A stretch of 64,000 bases of DNA, taken from Blastomussa wellsi. Its lineage: Eukaryota; Cnidaria; Anthozoa; Scleractinia; Plerogyridae. Below are positions 32,808-44,759 of the stretch, piece after piece (within the stretch, counting starts at the first letter, position 1; the number at the start of each line of letters is the position of its first letter). A program made the translations under genes and the position numbers. The stretch is taken from the NCBI GenBank assembly GCA_947652115.1, contig OX393572.1:6446241-6510240 (forward strand), in the 5' to 3' direction. Under the pieces are notes generated by a model that saw only the letters and a list, made by a program, of their open reading frames with translations, made no database searches and was not told the origin of the DNA.

Positions 32808-33316
32808 TGCTTTGTAACTAATTTATGCTTATGATAAAAAATTCCACAGCATTCATTATTTAATCTATGATATGCACTGCTTTTTTTGCTTAAGTACGCA
32901 TGAAGGTTGGAGGACTGTGGAACAACTCTTCGAACATGTTTTTGCACTTTAATTATAAATTTTTTGCTCTTTTGCAGAACACGCTTTATTTGGGTTGTGG
33001 GAATTCTTGACAGTGCCCTATTCCTTCTTCGTTTTAGGTTATGTTGACATAAATTAACATAAAGATCAAATCGAGATCTGTACATTTTACTTTTATATTT
33101 TACCTCTATTGAGACCTTATTTGTGTTCGGTGAACAGAAGGTTTTTCCCTCGGTACTGTTGTGCTCATGGTGCGATTCATTCAACGCATCCGCGTGTTTT
33201 GCTGCCACCTGCGATTTGGAGAAGAGTAAACGAAACTTACTCGAAAAGAAGGACAGCTTCGTTTTAATAAACTTTATAATACTACCTGTGGCTGATCTCA
33301 TGTAACTAGTAGCCAT
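32780..33316 (-). CDS. Helentron N-terminal basic ORF (178 aa)
   Basis: The ATG at 33316 (context CAGATGG) opens a very basic protein: MATSYMRSATGSIIKFIKT, then a Lys/Arg/His-rich body (HNLKRRRNRALSRIP, KKFIIKVQKHVRRVV). It ends at the A10 run (32785-32794) in KKKI-stop. Changing the frame by one base there leads into the ORF that carries the 2A motif about 70 codons later. I recognise no domain; a nucleic-acid-binding role is a guess from its charge. Together with the next two ORFs it is most simply one long polyprotein broken at two A-runs. Confidence 0.6.
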   Translation of the reverse strand: MATSYMRSATGSIIKFIKTKLSFFSSKFRLLFSKSQVAAKHADALNESHHEHNSTEGKTFCSPNTNKVSIEVKYKSKMYRSRFDLYVNLCQHNLKRRRNRALSRIPTTQIKRVLQKSKKFIIKVQKHVRRVVPQSSNLHAYLSKKSSAYHRLNNECCGIFYHKHKLVTKQRLSLKKKI

Positions 33317-33589
33317 CTGAAGCACCTTTTATAACGAGAGATTGTTTTGTCGATTTCACCACGAATATTTGAATATTTCTTCAACAGATTGTAAAGTAAT
33401 TTTGTAAAGCAGATTGTAAAGCAGTTGATACGAGCGAGCCTCAAGTCTGGATCGAAACTGGAGCTTGAAAAATTTTAGTGTGACTATCTTGGCCGCTGTT
33501 ATTGATGTGTGCGTTGTATGTTGAAGAGCTCCAAAGGAAAATCACAATAGTAAAGCAATGAATACTTACCTCGCTCCAAGAAGAAACAA

Positions 33590-33720
33590 AGTAAGCGACC
33601 TTCCAATATGGCTGACACATTCATCGATGATCTGCCCCACCACCATCGTCCCCAGGGCCATCACCGCTTTCAAAATGGCGGGCGGAGAAAGCCCTGGTGA
33701 CGAGGTTGGATGAGCGGTCA
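33590..33720 (-). promoter_or_regulatory. CpG-richer segment with AAAATGGCGGGC, possible Helentron promoter
   Basis: The local base composition is clearly GC/CpG-richer than the flanks and includes CAAAATGGCGGGC and a CCCCAGGGCC/GCCCTGG inverted pair. It lies about 300 bp upstream of the basic ORF on its coding strand. The ATGGCGG core resembles YY1-type sites; the assignment is tentative. The rest of 33317-34018 shows no gene. Confidence 0.3.
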
Positions 33721-34021
33721 GTATGTCAAAAAAGAATAATCGTTCTCGCTTTAGGAGAACGGAAATTGTACAACCCTAATGAGATTGACAACAAATCAAC
33801 TGTAAACAAATTCATCTGTATGTCTTTAAACTAAATGAAACATTACTTGAAACTTTTCAGCCTATGCTATGCCTGGAGACAATTTTTTTATTCACGTGCC
33901 TTGCGACCTTTTGCCAGTGAGATTTTTGAAACAAGTTGAAGAGAGTTTGGTTCGTTACGAAATTACGTGTGGTCAACATATCATACGATGGATAAGATCT
34001 ATGGTGTTCATGGCATCTTAA

Positions 34022-35316
34022 GGGATGGACCATTATATTTTTGAGGGGGGGGTTGGGCAATTTTGTCTTGTTAAGAATTTTTTTTTTCGTCTTTGGGTTG
34101 TGCAAGAATTTTTTTTAGCACCTTAAGTTTGTGCACGAATTTTTTTTCCCCCATCGGTTTCAGCATTATTCATATTTATTAAAGTGTCGCCAAAAGTGAG
34201 CATTTCATGAGGTGTGCCTATACAAGTATGTAACAGAAAATTATACATGTGTGGGTTACCACAAAAAATGAGAAAGTCTATTCAGCTGAATTTTAAACGT
34301 AAAAATGTCTGGATCTTTTTATCCAATGTCAGGAAATTGAAATTGAATTGAAAAGTTTGTGCACGAATTTTTTTTTCCCCATCGGTTTCAGCATTATTCA
34401 TATTTATTAAAGTGTCGCCAAAAGTGAGCATTTCATGAGGTGTGCCTATACAAGTACGTAACAGAAAATTATACATGTGTGGGTTACCACAAAAAATGAG
34501 AAAGTCTATTCAGCTGAATTTTAAACGTAAAAATGTCTGGATCTTTTTATCCAATGTCAGGAAATTGAAATTGAATTGAAAAGTTTGTGCACGAATTTTT
34601 TTTTCCCCATCGGTTTCAGCATTATTCATATTTATTAAAGTGTCGCCAAAAGTGAGCATTTCATGAGGTGTGCCTATACAAGTATGTAACAGAAAATTAT
34701 ACATGTGTGGGTTACCACAAAAAATGAGAAAGTCTATTCAGCTGAATTTTAAACGTAAAAATGTCTGGATCTTTTTATCCAATGTCAGGAAATTGAAATT
34801 GAATTGAAAATTGAATATATTGAATGTGTTCTTTACAAAGTATTTTTGGTTGTTGAAAACCACTTTCCCAATTGTTTTTGATAATTGTGTTCATAATTTT
34901 CAAACTGTGAACAATATTTCATAATAGTTGTTTATTTATTAATAGATAAATCTTGACATAAATTTCAATACAAGAGCTCAAAAATGATATTTTTTGACAT
35001 GAATGTTATATTTTATACCAGATTCATTGAAATGTTTTAATACAAGAGATAGATGGAAATAATATATTTATTATATGATATGAAACACAAAGAGGTGAAT
35101 TATACAAATAATTACAGAGCATTTTTGGTAGTTGAAATAAAATGATGACAAAAATTACAGATTAGTTTTTCATTTGGTCTTACAGGAAGGCTTGCTCGAA
35201 TTTTTTTTCCCCTTGGCCCACTGTGCATGAATTTTTTTTTCTCCACTTTTGCTGTGCAGGAATTTTTTTTTGGTATTTGCCCAACCCCCCCCCTCAAAAA
35301 TATAATGGTCCATCCC
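34022..35316. mobile_element. PIF/Harbinger-like non-autonomous element (1.3 kb) inside the Helentron
   Basis: Inverted ends GGGATGGACCATTATATTTT with GAGGGGGG and TTGGGCAA following, flanked by TAA (34019-34021, 35317-35319). Subterminal blocks of GCACGAATTTTTTTTCCCC type recur on both sides in inverted orientation. It contains a threefold 228 bp satellite. No transposase. Confidence 0.75.
34125..34808. repeat. Satellite of exactly three 228 bp units
   Basis: Units begin AAGTTTGTGCACGAATTTTT at 34125, 34353 and 34581 and differ by only a few bases. Open frames of 64 codons recur at 228 bp spacing purely from the repetition. Confidence 0.9.
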
Positions 35317-35879
35317 TAAAAGCTTTCGTGCTATTGATAACATCTGTGAGGCAGAAAGAAACATGTCACCAATGGAAGAAGTCACGGAAACTTAACAGTA
35401 ATAAACTCGTGATTGTTATCTAAAAGAACGAATTCCGATCACGAAAAGTAAAGAAAATTATCTGTGATGAGTATATTCCTCTCCTAATTTCAAAGTCCAA
35501 TTCATTTTAAAGATATTCAGTCGTCGCTCGAAGAGCGCTTTCATTTCGTTTGATCACTAATCGCCCTCAGCAACGGACTGACGTTTTTTGACGACATCTC
35601 GTTCCCAGGGAAACGAAGGCTCTGAGAGGATATTAAGTTGCCTATATTACGTTACAACCAGGAGCGTTACAACAGTTACACGTTCCTTCAATTCCGAAAT
35701 TCATTTTTTTTCCTGATAAAGGAGCGATAAAACGACACAAAGAAATAGTGTCAAATTGTTCTGAAGAAAGCCGGAGTTAACGAAAATATGAGTCTTGTTC
35801 ATTTCTGTTTCGTGCCTACAGCACCCGGGCTACAACATTCCATTCTACATTTGATGCGGCCCCACGATACTTTAGGTTA

Positions 35880-36825
35880 TTTGTTTATTTATTAGACTGT
35901 AAAAACATTTATGTCTTAAAGTGCCCCATTCTATTTTAAAAAAGCCATCAAACTAGAGTCGTTTTCGAACAAAACATTTGTATATTTCTAATATCTCCTT
36001 TCATTTAATTACCTTAACAATATTACTGAGAAAGGAAATAAACTTGCACGTTAAACAAATGCTAGATAAAAACACAAATTGGATATCAATTGAAGGATTA
36101 AAACAAATTCTAAAATCATAAGATGATTATGTCGAACTATACATCCACCAAAAATGCAGTGGCGTATGTACAAGCAAATTGCTATAACTAATAACTGTGT
36201 TCTTCCAGTAGTTTTCAAACATAAACAAAACGTACTACTTTATTAGGCTGTATAAACATTTATGTGCTGTATGGGTCCATGCTATTAAAAAAAGCCATCA
36301 AACCATAGTTGTTATGGAACAAAACATACGTATACTTCTGCTAAATTAAAACATCTCCATTCGTTCATCTCTGAGAAATTGTTCTGTAATAATAGAGTTG
36401 AACTGATTCGTGACTAGTGATCGCCGTGTTGACAGATCAATTAGTCGTTGCGAAATAGCAAACACAACTATCGTATGACATTTTTTAGGGTGTGTAAAAG
36501 GTGAGATATCTGTTGAGCAATACGTTTGAGCGAGAGTACATTTGTAACGAAGGAACCTAATTTGGAAAATAATAAACCGTGAAGTGTCGGAACCTAGCGG
36601 ACTCGTTGGTCCCATTTCCGATACATCTACCTTAAAATTACAAATGTTAGATAAAAACGCAAGGTGGATATCTATTGAAGAATTAAAACAAATGCTTAAA
36701 ATACAAGTTGACTATCTTCCAAAAATGTAGTGGCACATGTACAAGCAAATTTAATACTGTAACTAATGACAGCGTTCTTCTTTGCCAGTTCTTTATAAAC
36801 GTAAACAAAACGTACCACTAACTTC
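35880..36825. repeat. Imperfect duplication downstream of the RPA-like gene
   Basis: Block P (35889-36010: ATTAGACTGTAAAAACATTT..AAAGCCATCAAAC) recurs near 36238. Block Q (36055-36240: TAGATAAAAAC..GTACAAGCAAATT) recurs at 36642-36825. Copy 2 has about 235 extra bases between P and Q. The segment 35320-36866 has no supported gene. Confidence 0.7.
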
Positions 36826-36866
36826 ACAAACAATTTTGAACAAAAGTGCACTTCTTAGGTTTTCTC

Positions 36867-38015
36867 TTATTCAGTGTTCTCTACAACAGTCATAGACTCG
36901 ATTGTTTGCTCTTGTTTACAAACTTTAAAAGTTATATTCTTCAATAACAGAAGGGTTTCCTCTATCAGTTGAGAGGAGAGCTTCCTGACATCGGTCTCGA
37001 CAATGCTATAACCTTCCATTTGTGAAATTGACTCGAACATCGCCTTCAGAGGCCCATAGGAGCAATAGAACCGCCCAATGTTTTCTGCACCCTGCAAAAT
37101 GACAATATTTGCAGATGCAGTAGAAGACATGCTCTCTTTAAGCATGCTTACGCTGCATGAAGAACATTTCAGAACTTCTGAGTTGACAGCAGCATCATCA
37201 TTTCTAATACGGCCTTTGCAATTGATGCAAATGTACAGTTTGTTCACGTCAATTGCTAATATTTTTCCATTGATGGCTTCAATTTCTTTCTCTTTTGGTT
37301 TCAGTTCCTCTGCAGCTTTTAAACATTCTTCGGAAAGCACGATTTCCTCGTCGCAAATGGCAATTTGCGAGTCCACGCTGGCATTTAGGTACTTCTTCTT
37401 GAAAAAATTAACTTTCATTTCCTTGAAAAGATAGCATTTGTTCTCTTCAACGTCATCGATTGTTTCCTCCCAAATGGTTACTGGGATTGCAGCAGTGTTA
37501 TCGACAACAATGAGCTCGCATTTTCTCAGCTCTTTTTCCTTGTTATGAGAATACACAGTGCCTTCCTCGGACTTCCAAACGACTTTGGCCTTTAGTGAGA
37601 CAACGTCACCATTCATGCTTTCATCGAGAACCTTTTTTACTGAGGCACTGCTCAGTGCCCCAGGAATGTCTTTCCAAGGGAATGACAAATTCCTGGTAGC
37701 TATTACTTTGGAATAGTTGTTCAGTCTATATTCCGTAGTGTCCGGTTCATATTTACGCTTCTGCGGGCTTACACGGACTAGACGAACAGCGGCTTTCGAC
37801 TTTTGCTTTTCTTTCACCTCGTCCCACTTATCAGGAGAAAAACACACAACTCTTCGAGTTTCATCCCTTTCTTGTACTTTGAAATCGAAATACCTCGCTC
37901 CGGATGAAGGTACTTTAACGTTAGAAACTTTATGAATGTAGCCTTCAACATCTTTATATTTATCAGAAGAACCAGATGCTGAAGACCCTTGCTGTTTACC
38001 TGCCATATTCGAAAT
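36867..38015 (-). CDS. RPA-like single-strand DNA-binding protein of the Helentron (382 aa)
   Basis: Resembles replication protein A large subunit: OB-fold stretches (SLKAKVVWKSEEGTVYSHN, CELIVVDNTAAIPVTIWEE) and a C-terminal zinc ribbon CINCKGRI..CSSCSVSM. Helitrons often carry RPA genes; the product would coat single-stranded DNA during rolling-circle transposition. I chose the ATG at 38015 (MAGKQQGSS); the frame is open 33 codons further up, but that part looks like an untranslated or intronic leader (a TTTTCTAG acceptor-like site lies in it). It lies upstream of the polyprotein on the same strand and is intact. Confidence 0.75.
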   Translation of the reverse strand: MSNMAGKQQGSSASGSSDKYKDVEGYIHKVSNVKVPSSGARYFDFKVQERDETRRVVCFSPDKWDEVKEKQKSKAAVRLVRVSPQKRKYEPDTTEYRLNNYSKVIATRNLSFPWKDIPGALSSASVKKVLDESMNGDVVSLKAKVVWKSEEGTVYSHNKEKELRKCELIVVDNTAAIPVTIWEETIDDVEENKCYLFKEMKVNFFKKKYLNASVDSQIAICDEEIVLSEECLKAAEELKPKEKEIEAINGKILAIDVNKLYICINCKGRIRNDDAAVNSEVLKCSSCSVSMLKESMSSTASANIVILQGAENIGRFYCSYGPLKAMFESISQMEGYSIVETDVRKLSSQLIEETLLLLKNITFKVCKQEQTIESMTVVENTE

Positions 38016-38837
38016 GAAAGTTTCGCAAGCTTCGCGACTTGAAATATGCATGTAATCTACCCGTGACCCATCTAGAAAATTGAAAGAATGACAAGTTTTT
38101 GATAAGCGAGTCACGTTTCGTTATGTTTATTTTTTATGCTGTTACGTTTAATTTAGGCGACTGTTATCCAAGTAACTGAAATTTGGGTAGAAAATGCCTA
38201 CAACAGTATAGCAGCTTTGAATATCATATTCAATGTTGAGCTCTGTTAGAGGTTCAGTGGTGCAGTGTACCAGATGAACTTTGTATATCTTCTTTAAAAT
38301 CAAACAATTCTTTTTGTTTTTAGTAAATGTTATCAATTGGTAATCGAGCTCTCTAATTAAACATCGAGTAGAAAACTGGAAACCACTTTGGCCACTTAGC
38401 ATAGAGATAAAGGATCTTGAAGATAAGAAGGACCATACTCACTGGAGAACTCATCCAAATGTAATTTCCCACGGTGAACGGACTATTGGATTTCGCGGTT
38501 AAAGCAAAAGGCTTTAGCAAGCTTGTCTTCCCTGGTGCAAAGATTTCGGCTTTTCGATCCACGTTACACACTTTTGCGATCCACGTTACACACTTTTGAA
38601 GGGCCAAAATTGCGATTTGATGCCAATGGTGAATTTATGAAACTGTAGATACATTTCTCTTCTTGCACGTGTGTAATTCAGCTTTATCACGTGGAGGGTA
38701 AGCGTACAAAATTACTTCCGCCGGCAGCCTCGTTCGGATCCCTCGTTCATTTCCGTCTACGGTCTACGCAGGAATGTGTCTACGCAGGAATGTGTCTACA
38801 CATTCCATTCTACATTCGATGGCCACTATACCTCTTT
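38016..38837. other. Helentron right flank, no gene assigned
   Basis: Contains a strong donor-like CCA|GTGAGTATG (minus strand, near 38436), which could begin a 5' leader intron of the RPA-like gene. I could not join it to the acceptor near 38072 with an open frame. A 20 bp tandem GTCTACGCAGGAATGT repeat lies near 38762-38800. Confidence 0.35.
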
Positions 38838-38865
38838 CATTGCGTCATGACGCAATGAATGAGCT
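38838..38865. repeat. Helentron right terminal repeat and palindrome
   Basis: A 20 bp perfect palindrome overlapping the 14 bp terminal repeat. A terminal hairpin is expected for strand transfer by Rep; this is inference. Confidence 0.7.
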
Positions 38866-38867
38866 AA

Positions 38868-41153
38868 AAACGTCTAGAAGAAACTGCGTCTTCGCGTAAG
38901 GCGTTCTTAGACAATGCATTGAAAGACGCCAATGATCAAATAAAGAACTTATTGTTAGAAACGGGATCCGCGGGAATGCAAAGTTCGACAACATCATCTG
39001 TCATCTCCTCCGTGACATCCGCGCGATTAAAGGCCAAAGCAAAGGCCACCGCTGCGCTTAAAAGAGCCGAATTACAAAAGCAAAGAATGGAAATAGAGTC
39101 ACGTTCAGCCCTATTGATCGAGCAGGAAGAACTTGCCTTAGCTAGGCACAAGCGAAACGAAAAGGCTAGGCTCGAAGCACTGCGTTTAGACGAAGAGGCG
39201 GCGATTGCACTAGCAACAGCCAAGGCTATCGATGAGGAACTAAACGAATCCGATCTCAGCGTCGACAAAGCATTCCGTGCGCCCGATCTCCCGCCGTTAA
39301 GCCCTAAACATCGCGTGCAGGAGTACTTAGATGCGCAAAGGGAATTTTCTCCATCGGTCGATGAAGCCGCCAAGAAAGAAAACATAGAGCTTAATCAGCC
39401 CCCTGAGCCCAAATTTAAAGTCAAGCTAGAGCCATTTATGCAAGCGCAAGTCACGCCACCGCAAGACACGCGACCGGAAATCTCGCCTCTCGTGGACGTC
39501 AAGCTAAACCCAAACACAGCAGCGTTCACACCCGCGCTCTTGCCAACCGTAGGCCCTTACATTGAGTTCATGGCCCGAAGGGAACTTATATCCAACAAAA
39601 TAGAAAAGTTTGATGACCGGCCCGAAAATTTCCACACCTGGAAGGGTTCGTTCAACAACATGATCAAGGGGGTTAACCTTAGCCCCAGCGAGCAACTTTC
39701 TCTGATGATAGAAAACACAACGAACGAATCCAAGCGCCTAGTGCAGAGGCTTCGTAATGCGTACATTGAAAATCCAGAGGAGGGAATTAAGGAAGCCTGG
39801 AGAAAATTAGGAGAGAGGTTTGGCTCAAACGCTGTGGTCACGCAAGTACACCTTGAAAAACTAAAAACTTTCCCAAAAATAGGGAACCGCGAAAATAAAC
39901 AGCTGCAAGAGTTTGGCGATCTATTGCTAGAGCTGCAGTGCGCTAAAAACGACGGAGCACTAAAGGGTCTTAAAATCCTTGACGAACCAGCTTATTTGAG
40001 GCCTGTCGTGACTAAACTACCCGACGACCTCCAAGGGAGATGGCAGCGGCACGCATTTAAATACAAAGGTCAGTGTAACGTCGACTATCCTCCGTTTAAC
40101 GAGTTCTCAAAGTTCGTCCAGGAGGTTTCCAGCGAGAGGAATGATCCCTATCTATCCATGGAGAATAATGAGAAATCTTTAATGTACAGCCAGCCTAATA
40201 ACTCTTCTAGAATTCTCAGATCTCGGAACGCACGGCAAAATATCAAGACGGCGAAGACCGAAGTTACCGGATCCAAGCACGTGCAAAGAGAAACGCCCAT
40301 TAGAAATGATCCCAGCAAATGGTGTTTCATTCATGACAGCCCCCATCCTTTGAAAGCATGCCGAATCCTCAAAGCCAAACCGTATCGCGAGCGAATAGAC
40401 TTGCTAACGAAGCATCGTGTTTGTCTGCGTTGTGCTGCTTCGTCCGCTCATTCCACGAGGAACTGCACCTCCACCCCTAACTGCGCAGTGTGCCACAGCG
40501 ACAAACACGTGACAATTCTCCATCCTGACAACACAACGCAAGAATTTCGCCCGTTCGAAAGTGCGGCACAGCAGCAAGGCGAGGAGCAGGCGGCAGCAAC
40601 CCCTCAAGGAACTGAATCTCTGATCGTGACAAACAGGTGCACTGAGATATGCGGCCAAAACTCGGGAGGAGCTGGGAGGTCCTGTGCGAAAATCTGTTTA
40701 GCCAACATATATGCCGGAAGCAAACCCGATGAGAAGATCCAAGCCTACGTTCTTATCGATGACCAAAGCAACTACTCGCTAGCGAAGGCCAAGCTGTTTG
40801 AGAAGCTAAACCTCAAGGGATCGACCACCGCGTACACCCTGAAGACGTGTTCTGGAGTCAAAGAAACTAAAGGGCGACTTGCACGAGGATTGATGATAGA
40901 ATCTCTTGACCAAAGCGTGAAATACCAGCTCCCAACGCTCACCGAGTGTGATGAGATCCCTAACAATCGGGAAGAAATTCCCACTCCTCAAGTCGCACGA
41001 GCACACCCTCACCTGCAGCCAATCGCAGACGAAATTCCAGAGCTTAACGAACAGGCAGAGATTCTGTTGCTTATTGGGCGGGCGTTCCTCCTCTCCACAA
41101 GGTTCATGAGTCACGCAACGGTTCGAGAAACGCGCCTTGGGGTCAGCGGCTAG
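38868..41153 (+). pseudogene. BEL gag (remainder) and aspartic protease
   Basis: Frame open from just after the TAA at 38865-38867. In order: an Ala/Arg/Glu-rich coiled coil (about 38985-39250), a DUF1759-type capsid region (about 39560-40140, KIEKFDDRPENFHTWKGSF), two zinc knuckles (CLRCAASSAHSTRNC, then CAVC..H; about 40420-40545), and a retropepsin-like site IDDQSN (about 40755-40772). The frame ends at 41153 after ILLLIGR because of a one-base shift near 41082; the following frame carries the expected continuation. There is no start codon of its own, since it is the downstream part of gag. Confidence 0.85.
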
Positions 41154-44100
41154 ACCTTGGTTGGGTAGTTCTTGGAAATACTTGCCTTAATGGAGCTCAC
41201 AAACCAGAGCAGATTTCCACGTGTAAGACCCAAGTGTTATACAACGGCCGACCTTCGCTGTTTGTGCCCTGTCCGAACCGTTTTCACGTCAAGTACGACA
41301 CAAACACAGATTCACCCTTCATCAACCGCGAATTTGACGATGGCTTAGCACGAGATGTGTTCACACGTACACCACAGGACAACAAGCCAGGAACCTCTAC
41401 TGAAGACAGAAGGTTTATGGAAATTATGGAAAACGGCATGACAAAGGACGAGAGTGGGAGCTGGGAAGCGCCGCTACCCTTTCGCCACGAGATCAGAGAA
41501 CTTCCCAACAGTCGTAATTATGCAATGAAACGCCTGAAATCCACCTGCCGAACCTTAGACAAGAAACCCTTCATGAAGGTCCAGTACCTCGACTTCATGC
41601 AGAAAATTTTCGACCTTGGTCACGCAGAGGTTGTCCCAGCGGAAAACTTGAAGTCTGACGAACCATGTTGGTATCTGCCTCACTTTGGCGTTTACCATCC
41701 CAAAAAACCTGACAAAATTCGGGTCGTGTTCGACTCAGCAGCCGAATGTAACGGAATATCACTTAACAAACTGCTACTACCTGGTCCTGATTTAACAAAC
41801 AGTCTCCTTGGAGTGCTCATACGTTTTCGCCAGGACCCCGTCGCGATGGTAGCCGACATCGAGCAGATGTTTCACTCCTTCAAAGTCAAAAAAGAACATC
41901 GAGACTTCCTGAGGTTCCTATGGTTTAAGAACAATGACCCAACCGCCGAAATCATCGAGTACAGGATGAAAGTCCACATCTTCGGGAATACTTCGTCCCC
42001 AGCCGTAGCGAACCACGGCCTGCGCAAAACCGCCGAAGTCGAAGAAGCTAAGTTTGGCTCAGATGCAAAGGCCTTTGTAGACAGAAACTTCTATGTTGAC
42101 GATGGTCTCCATTCAGCCCCAAATGCTGAAAAGGCAACAGACCTGCTTCGTCGCACTCAGTCCATGCTAGCCACTGCGAACCTTCGCTTGCACAAAATCG
42201 CCTCGAGTCACGTAGAAGTCATGGAAGCGTTCGCGCCAGAAGATCATGCCAGTGGTCTCCATAACTTAGACTTCAGCAAAGGCCCTATCCCGATACAGCG
42301 ATCGCTCGGAGTGTTCTGGGATTTGGAGTCCGACGCTTTCACCTTTCAAGTTTCCCTTGAAAAGAAACCGTTCTCACGGCGAGGAGTCTTGTCGGTAACC
42401 AACAGCCTCTACGACCCCCTCGGTCTCGCGGCGCCAGTTATTATCAAAGGGAAGCAGCTTCTGAGATCGATGACCTCTTGTCTAAGTGCCCCATATTCGG
42501 ACACGTGGGATGCCCCGCTCCCTGAAGAATACAAGTCCGCGTGGAATGATTGGTGCTACTCCCTCCAGTCGCTGGAGAAACTCAAGGTTCCCCGCTCCTA
42601 CAGCGACAAGCCGCTCAAAACTGCAACGCGAATGGAGCTTCACACCTTCTGCGATGCTTCAGAAAGAGCTATCGGTGCTGTTTCGTACCTAAGAACAATC
42701 CAGCCCACCGGTGAAGTTCAAGTATCCTTCGTACTTGGAAAGGCTAAGCTTACACCAGCCCATGCGACAACCATACCTCGCTTAGAGCTTTGCGCCGCCG
42801 TTATGGGAGTCGAGCTGTCCGAGGTCATCACTGAAAAACTTGACCGGAAACCGGATTCAGTGACCTATTACTCCGACAGCAAAGTTGTGCTGGGATACGT
42901 CACAAACGACTCGCGGCGTTTCTATGTATACGTCAGTAACCGCGTCGAACGCATTCGCAGAACGTCTGCACCACATCAATGGCATTACGTTCCTACCAAT
43001 CTAAATCCCGCTGATCTCGCCACACGATCCGTGGATGCAAATGAATTAAAGGAGAGCAAGTGGCACACCGGACCGAAGTTCTTATACAAGAGTGACCTAG
43101 CAACATCAACTCAAGAGGGAAATAGCGCTGCAGAAATGTTGGCCGACGACCCTGAAGTGCGCTCAGACGTGAACACGTGTGCTACACAAGTGGATAAGCG
43201 CAGAAACATCGGATCGGAACGTTTCTCCAGATTCTCACAGTGGTCAATTCTGCAAGGAGCAATCGCAAAGCTGATCACTATTGCTCAGTTACGCAGTAAG
43301 ACTCGAGCTGCACAGAAGAAGAGCCCCCCTACTCAAGTGTATGAACAAGCGAAGGTCGTTATTCTCAGATGCGTCCAATACGAAGCCTTTAGGAAAGACA
43401 TCGAGTGTCTCAAGCGTTCAGAAAGGCTACCCAGTACTAGCCCTTTAGCCAAGTTGTGCCCTATAATTGACGAGGACGGACTACTCCGAGTCGGTGGTAG
43501 GCTCCGTGAAGCAGACGTCAGCAATGAAGAACGTCACCCCCTCATCTTGCCAAATTCGTGTCACGTCTCGACACTGATAGTCAGGCATTTCCATGCGAAG
43601 GTACAACACCAAGGGCGAGTCTTCACTCACGGTTCAGTTCGAAGCAACGGCTACTGGATCATAGGAGGAAAGAGAATGGTTAATAGTGTAATCGACAAAT
43701 GCCTCAAGTGCAAGAAACTAAGGGGCCAACGACAGACTCAGAAGATGGCAGATTTACCAGCTGATCGAGTTAGCCCGGCGCCGCCCTTCAGTTACGTTGG
43801 ACTCGACGTATTCGGTCCGTGGCAAATCTGCGCAAGACGCACAAGAGGAGGCCTTGCTCATTCAAAACGGTGGGCTGTGCTGTTCACGTGTATGACAACA
43901 CGAGCAATTCACATCGAAGTCATCGAAGCCATGGACACCTCAAGCTTCATAAACGCCCTTCGCAGATTCTTAGCACTACGAGGGCCAGTGATTCAGCTAC
44001 GCTCAGACTGCGGATCTAACTTCGTTGGCGCACGCAACGAGCTCGAAGGCGTGCTAAAACCCTCTGACGTCAGCGCCACACAGAGTTACCTGCTCAAGGA

Positions 44101-44722
44101 AGGATGCGAGTGGGTCTTTAATCCTCCACATGCCTCTCATGCCGGCGGGGCGTGGGAACGAATGATTGGAGTAACGAGGCGTATACTCGAGGCTATGCTA
44201 GCAGACCTCGCTTCGAAGCACCTCACACATGAAGTTTTGACAACCTTGATGGCCGAAGTCTCAGCTATTGTCAACGCCAGACCTCTAGTACCAGTGTCCA
44301 GTGATCCAGAGGTACCAGAAATTCTCACTCCAGCAACGCTACTAACCCAAAAGCCACAACAGCTGAAACCCCCATCAGGAGATTTCGACGCTAAAGGTCT
44401 CCATAGTAACCAGTGGAGACGCGTACAGCATCTGGCCAACACCTTTTGGTATAGATGGCGTAAAGAATACCTGCACACCTTGCAGCGACGAAGAAAGTGG
44501 CAAAACACGACCCGCAACCTGAAAGAAGATGATCTAGTCCTTCTCTGCAGTAAAGACGCTCCCAGAAACGACTGGTCTCTTGCTAGGATTACTTCGGCAC
44601 AAGCAGACCGTGATGGCAAAGTACGGAAGGTTGACTTGGTAACCACCAAAGATGGGTGTCAAAAGTACTTTAGGAGGCCGATCACTGAAACTATCCTGCT
44701 GAATGCAGATGAAAAACAATGA
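41084..44722 (+). pseudogene. BEL pol: RT, RNase H, integrase (frame-broken 5')
   Basis: Reverse transcriptase with motif A VADIEQMF (Asp codon at 41855) and catalytic YVDD at 42092-42103. RNase H around 42640-42900 (FCDASERAIGAV, YYSDSKVV). Integrase with an H2C2 zinc module (H..H..CLKCKKL, about 43585-43725) and a D,D,E core: Asp in GLDVFGPW (43805), Asp in RSDCGSNF (44006), Glu in GGAWERM (44156). It ends in a DUF5641-like domain (about 44400-44700, DLVLLCSKDAPRNDW). All catalytic residues are present. It lacks its own ATG and would be read as part of gag-pol, so the upstream one-base break disables it. Confidence 0.9.
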
Positions 44723-44759
44723 CAAGGAACTCTTATTTTACCTATAGTGGTATTCTACG

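Larger units (their letters stand above)
24490..38868 (-). mobile_element. Helentron (rolling-circle transposon), about 14.4 kb, inserted in BEL gag
   Basis: Both borders carry a 14 bp inverted repeat AGCTCATTCATTGC (24504-24517, 38852-38865). The right one overlaps a perfect 20 bp palindrome CATTGCGTCATGACGCAATG (38838-38857). The genes are those of a Helentron: RPA-like protein, OTU protease, Rep with HIHG and tyrosine motifs, PIF1-like helicase and a C-terminal endonuclease, all on the minus strand. Borders are set to within a few bases because the junction falls in an A-run; family knowledge (insertion between two T residues) fits. No long target duplication is visible. Confidence 0.85.

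Noticed and set aside
34282..34704. Two identical 64-codon minus-strand frames
   Set aside because: Product of the 228 bp satellite.
44137..44725. Minus-strand open frames opposite BEL integrase
   Set aside because: Antisense shadows of pol.
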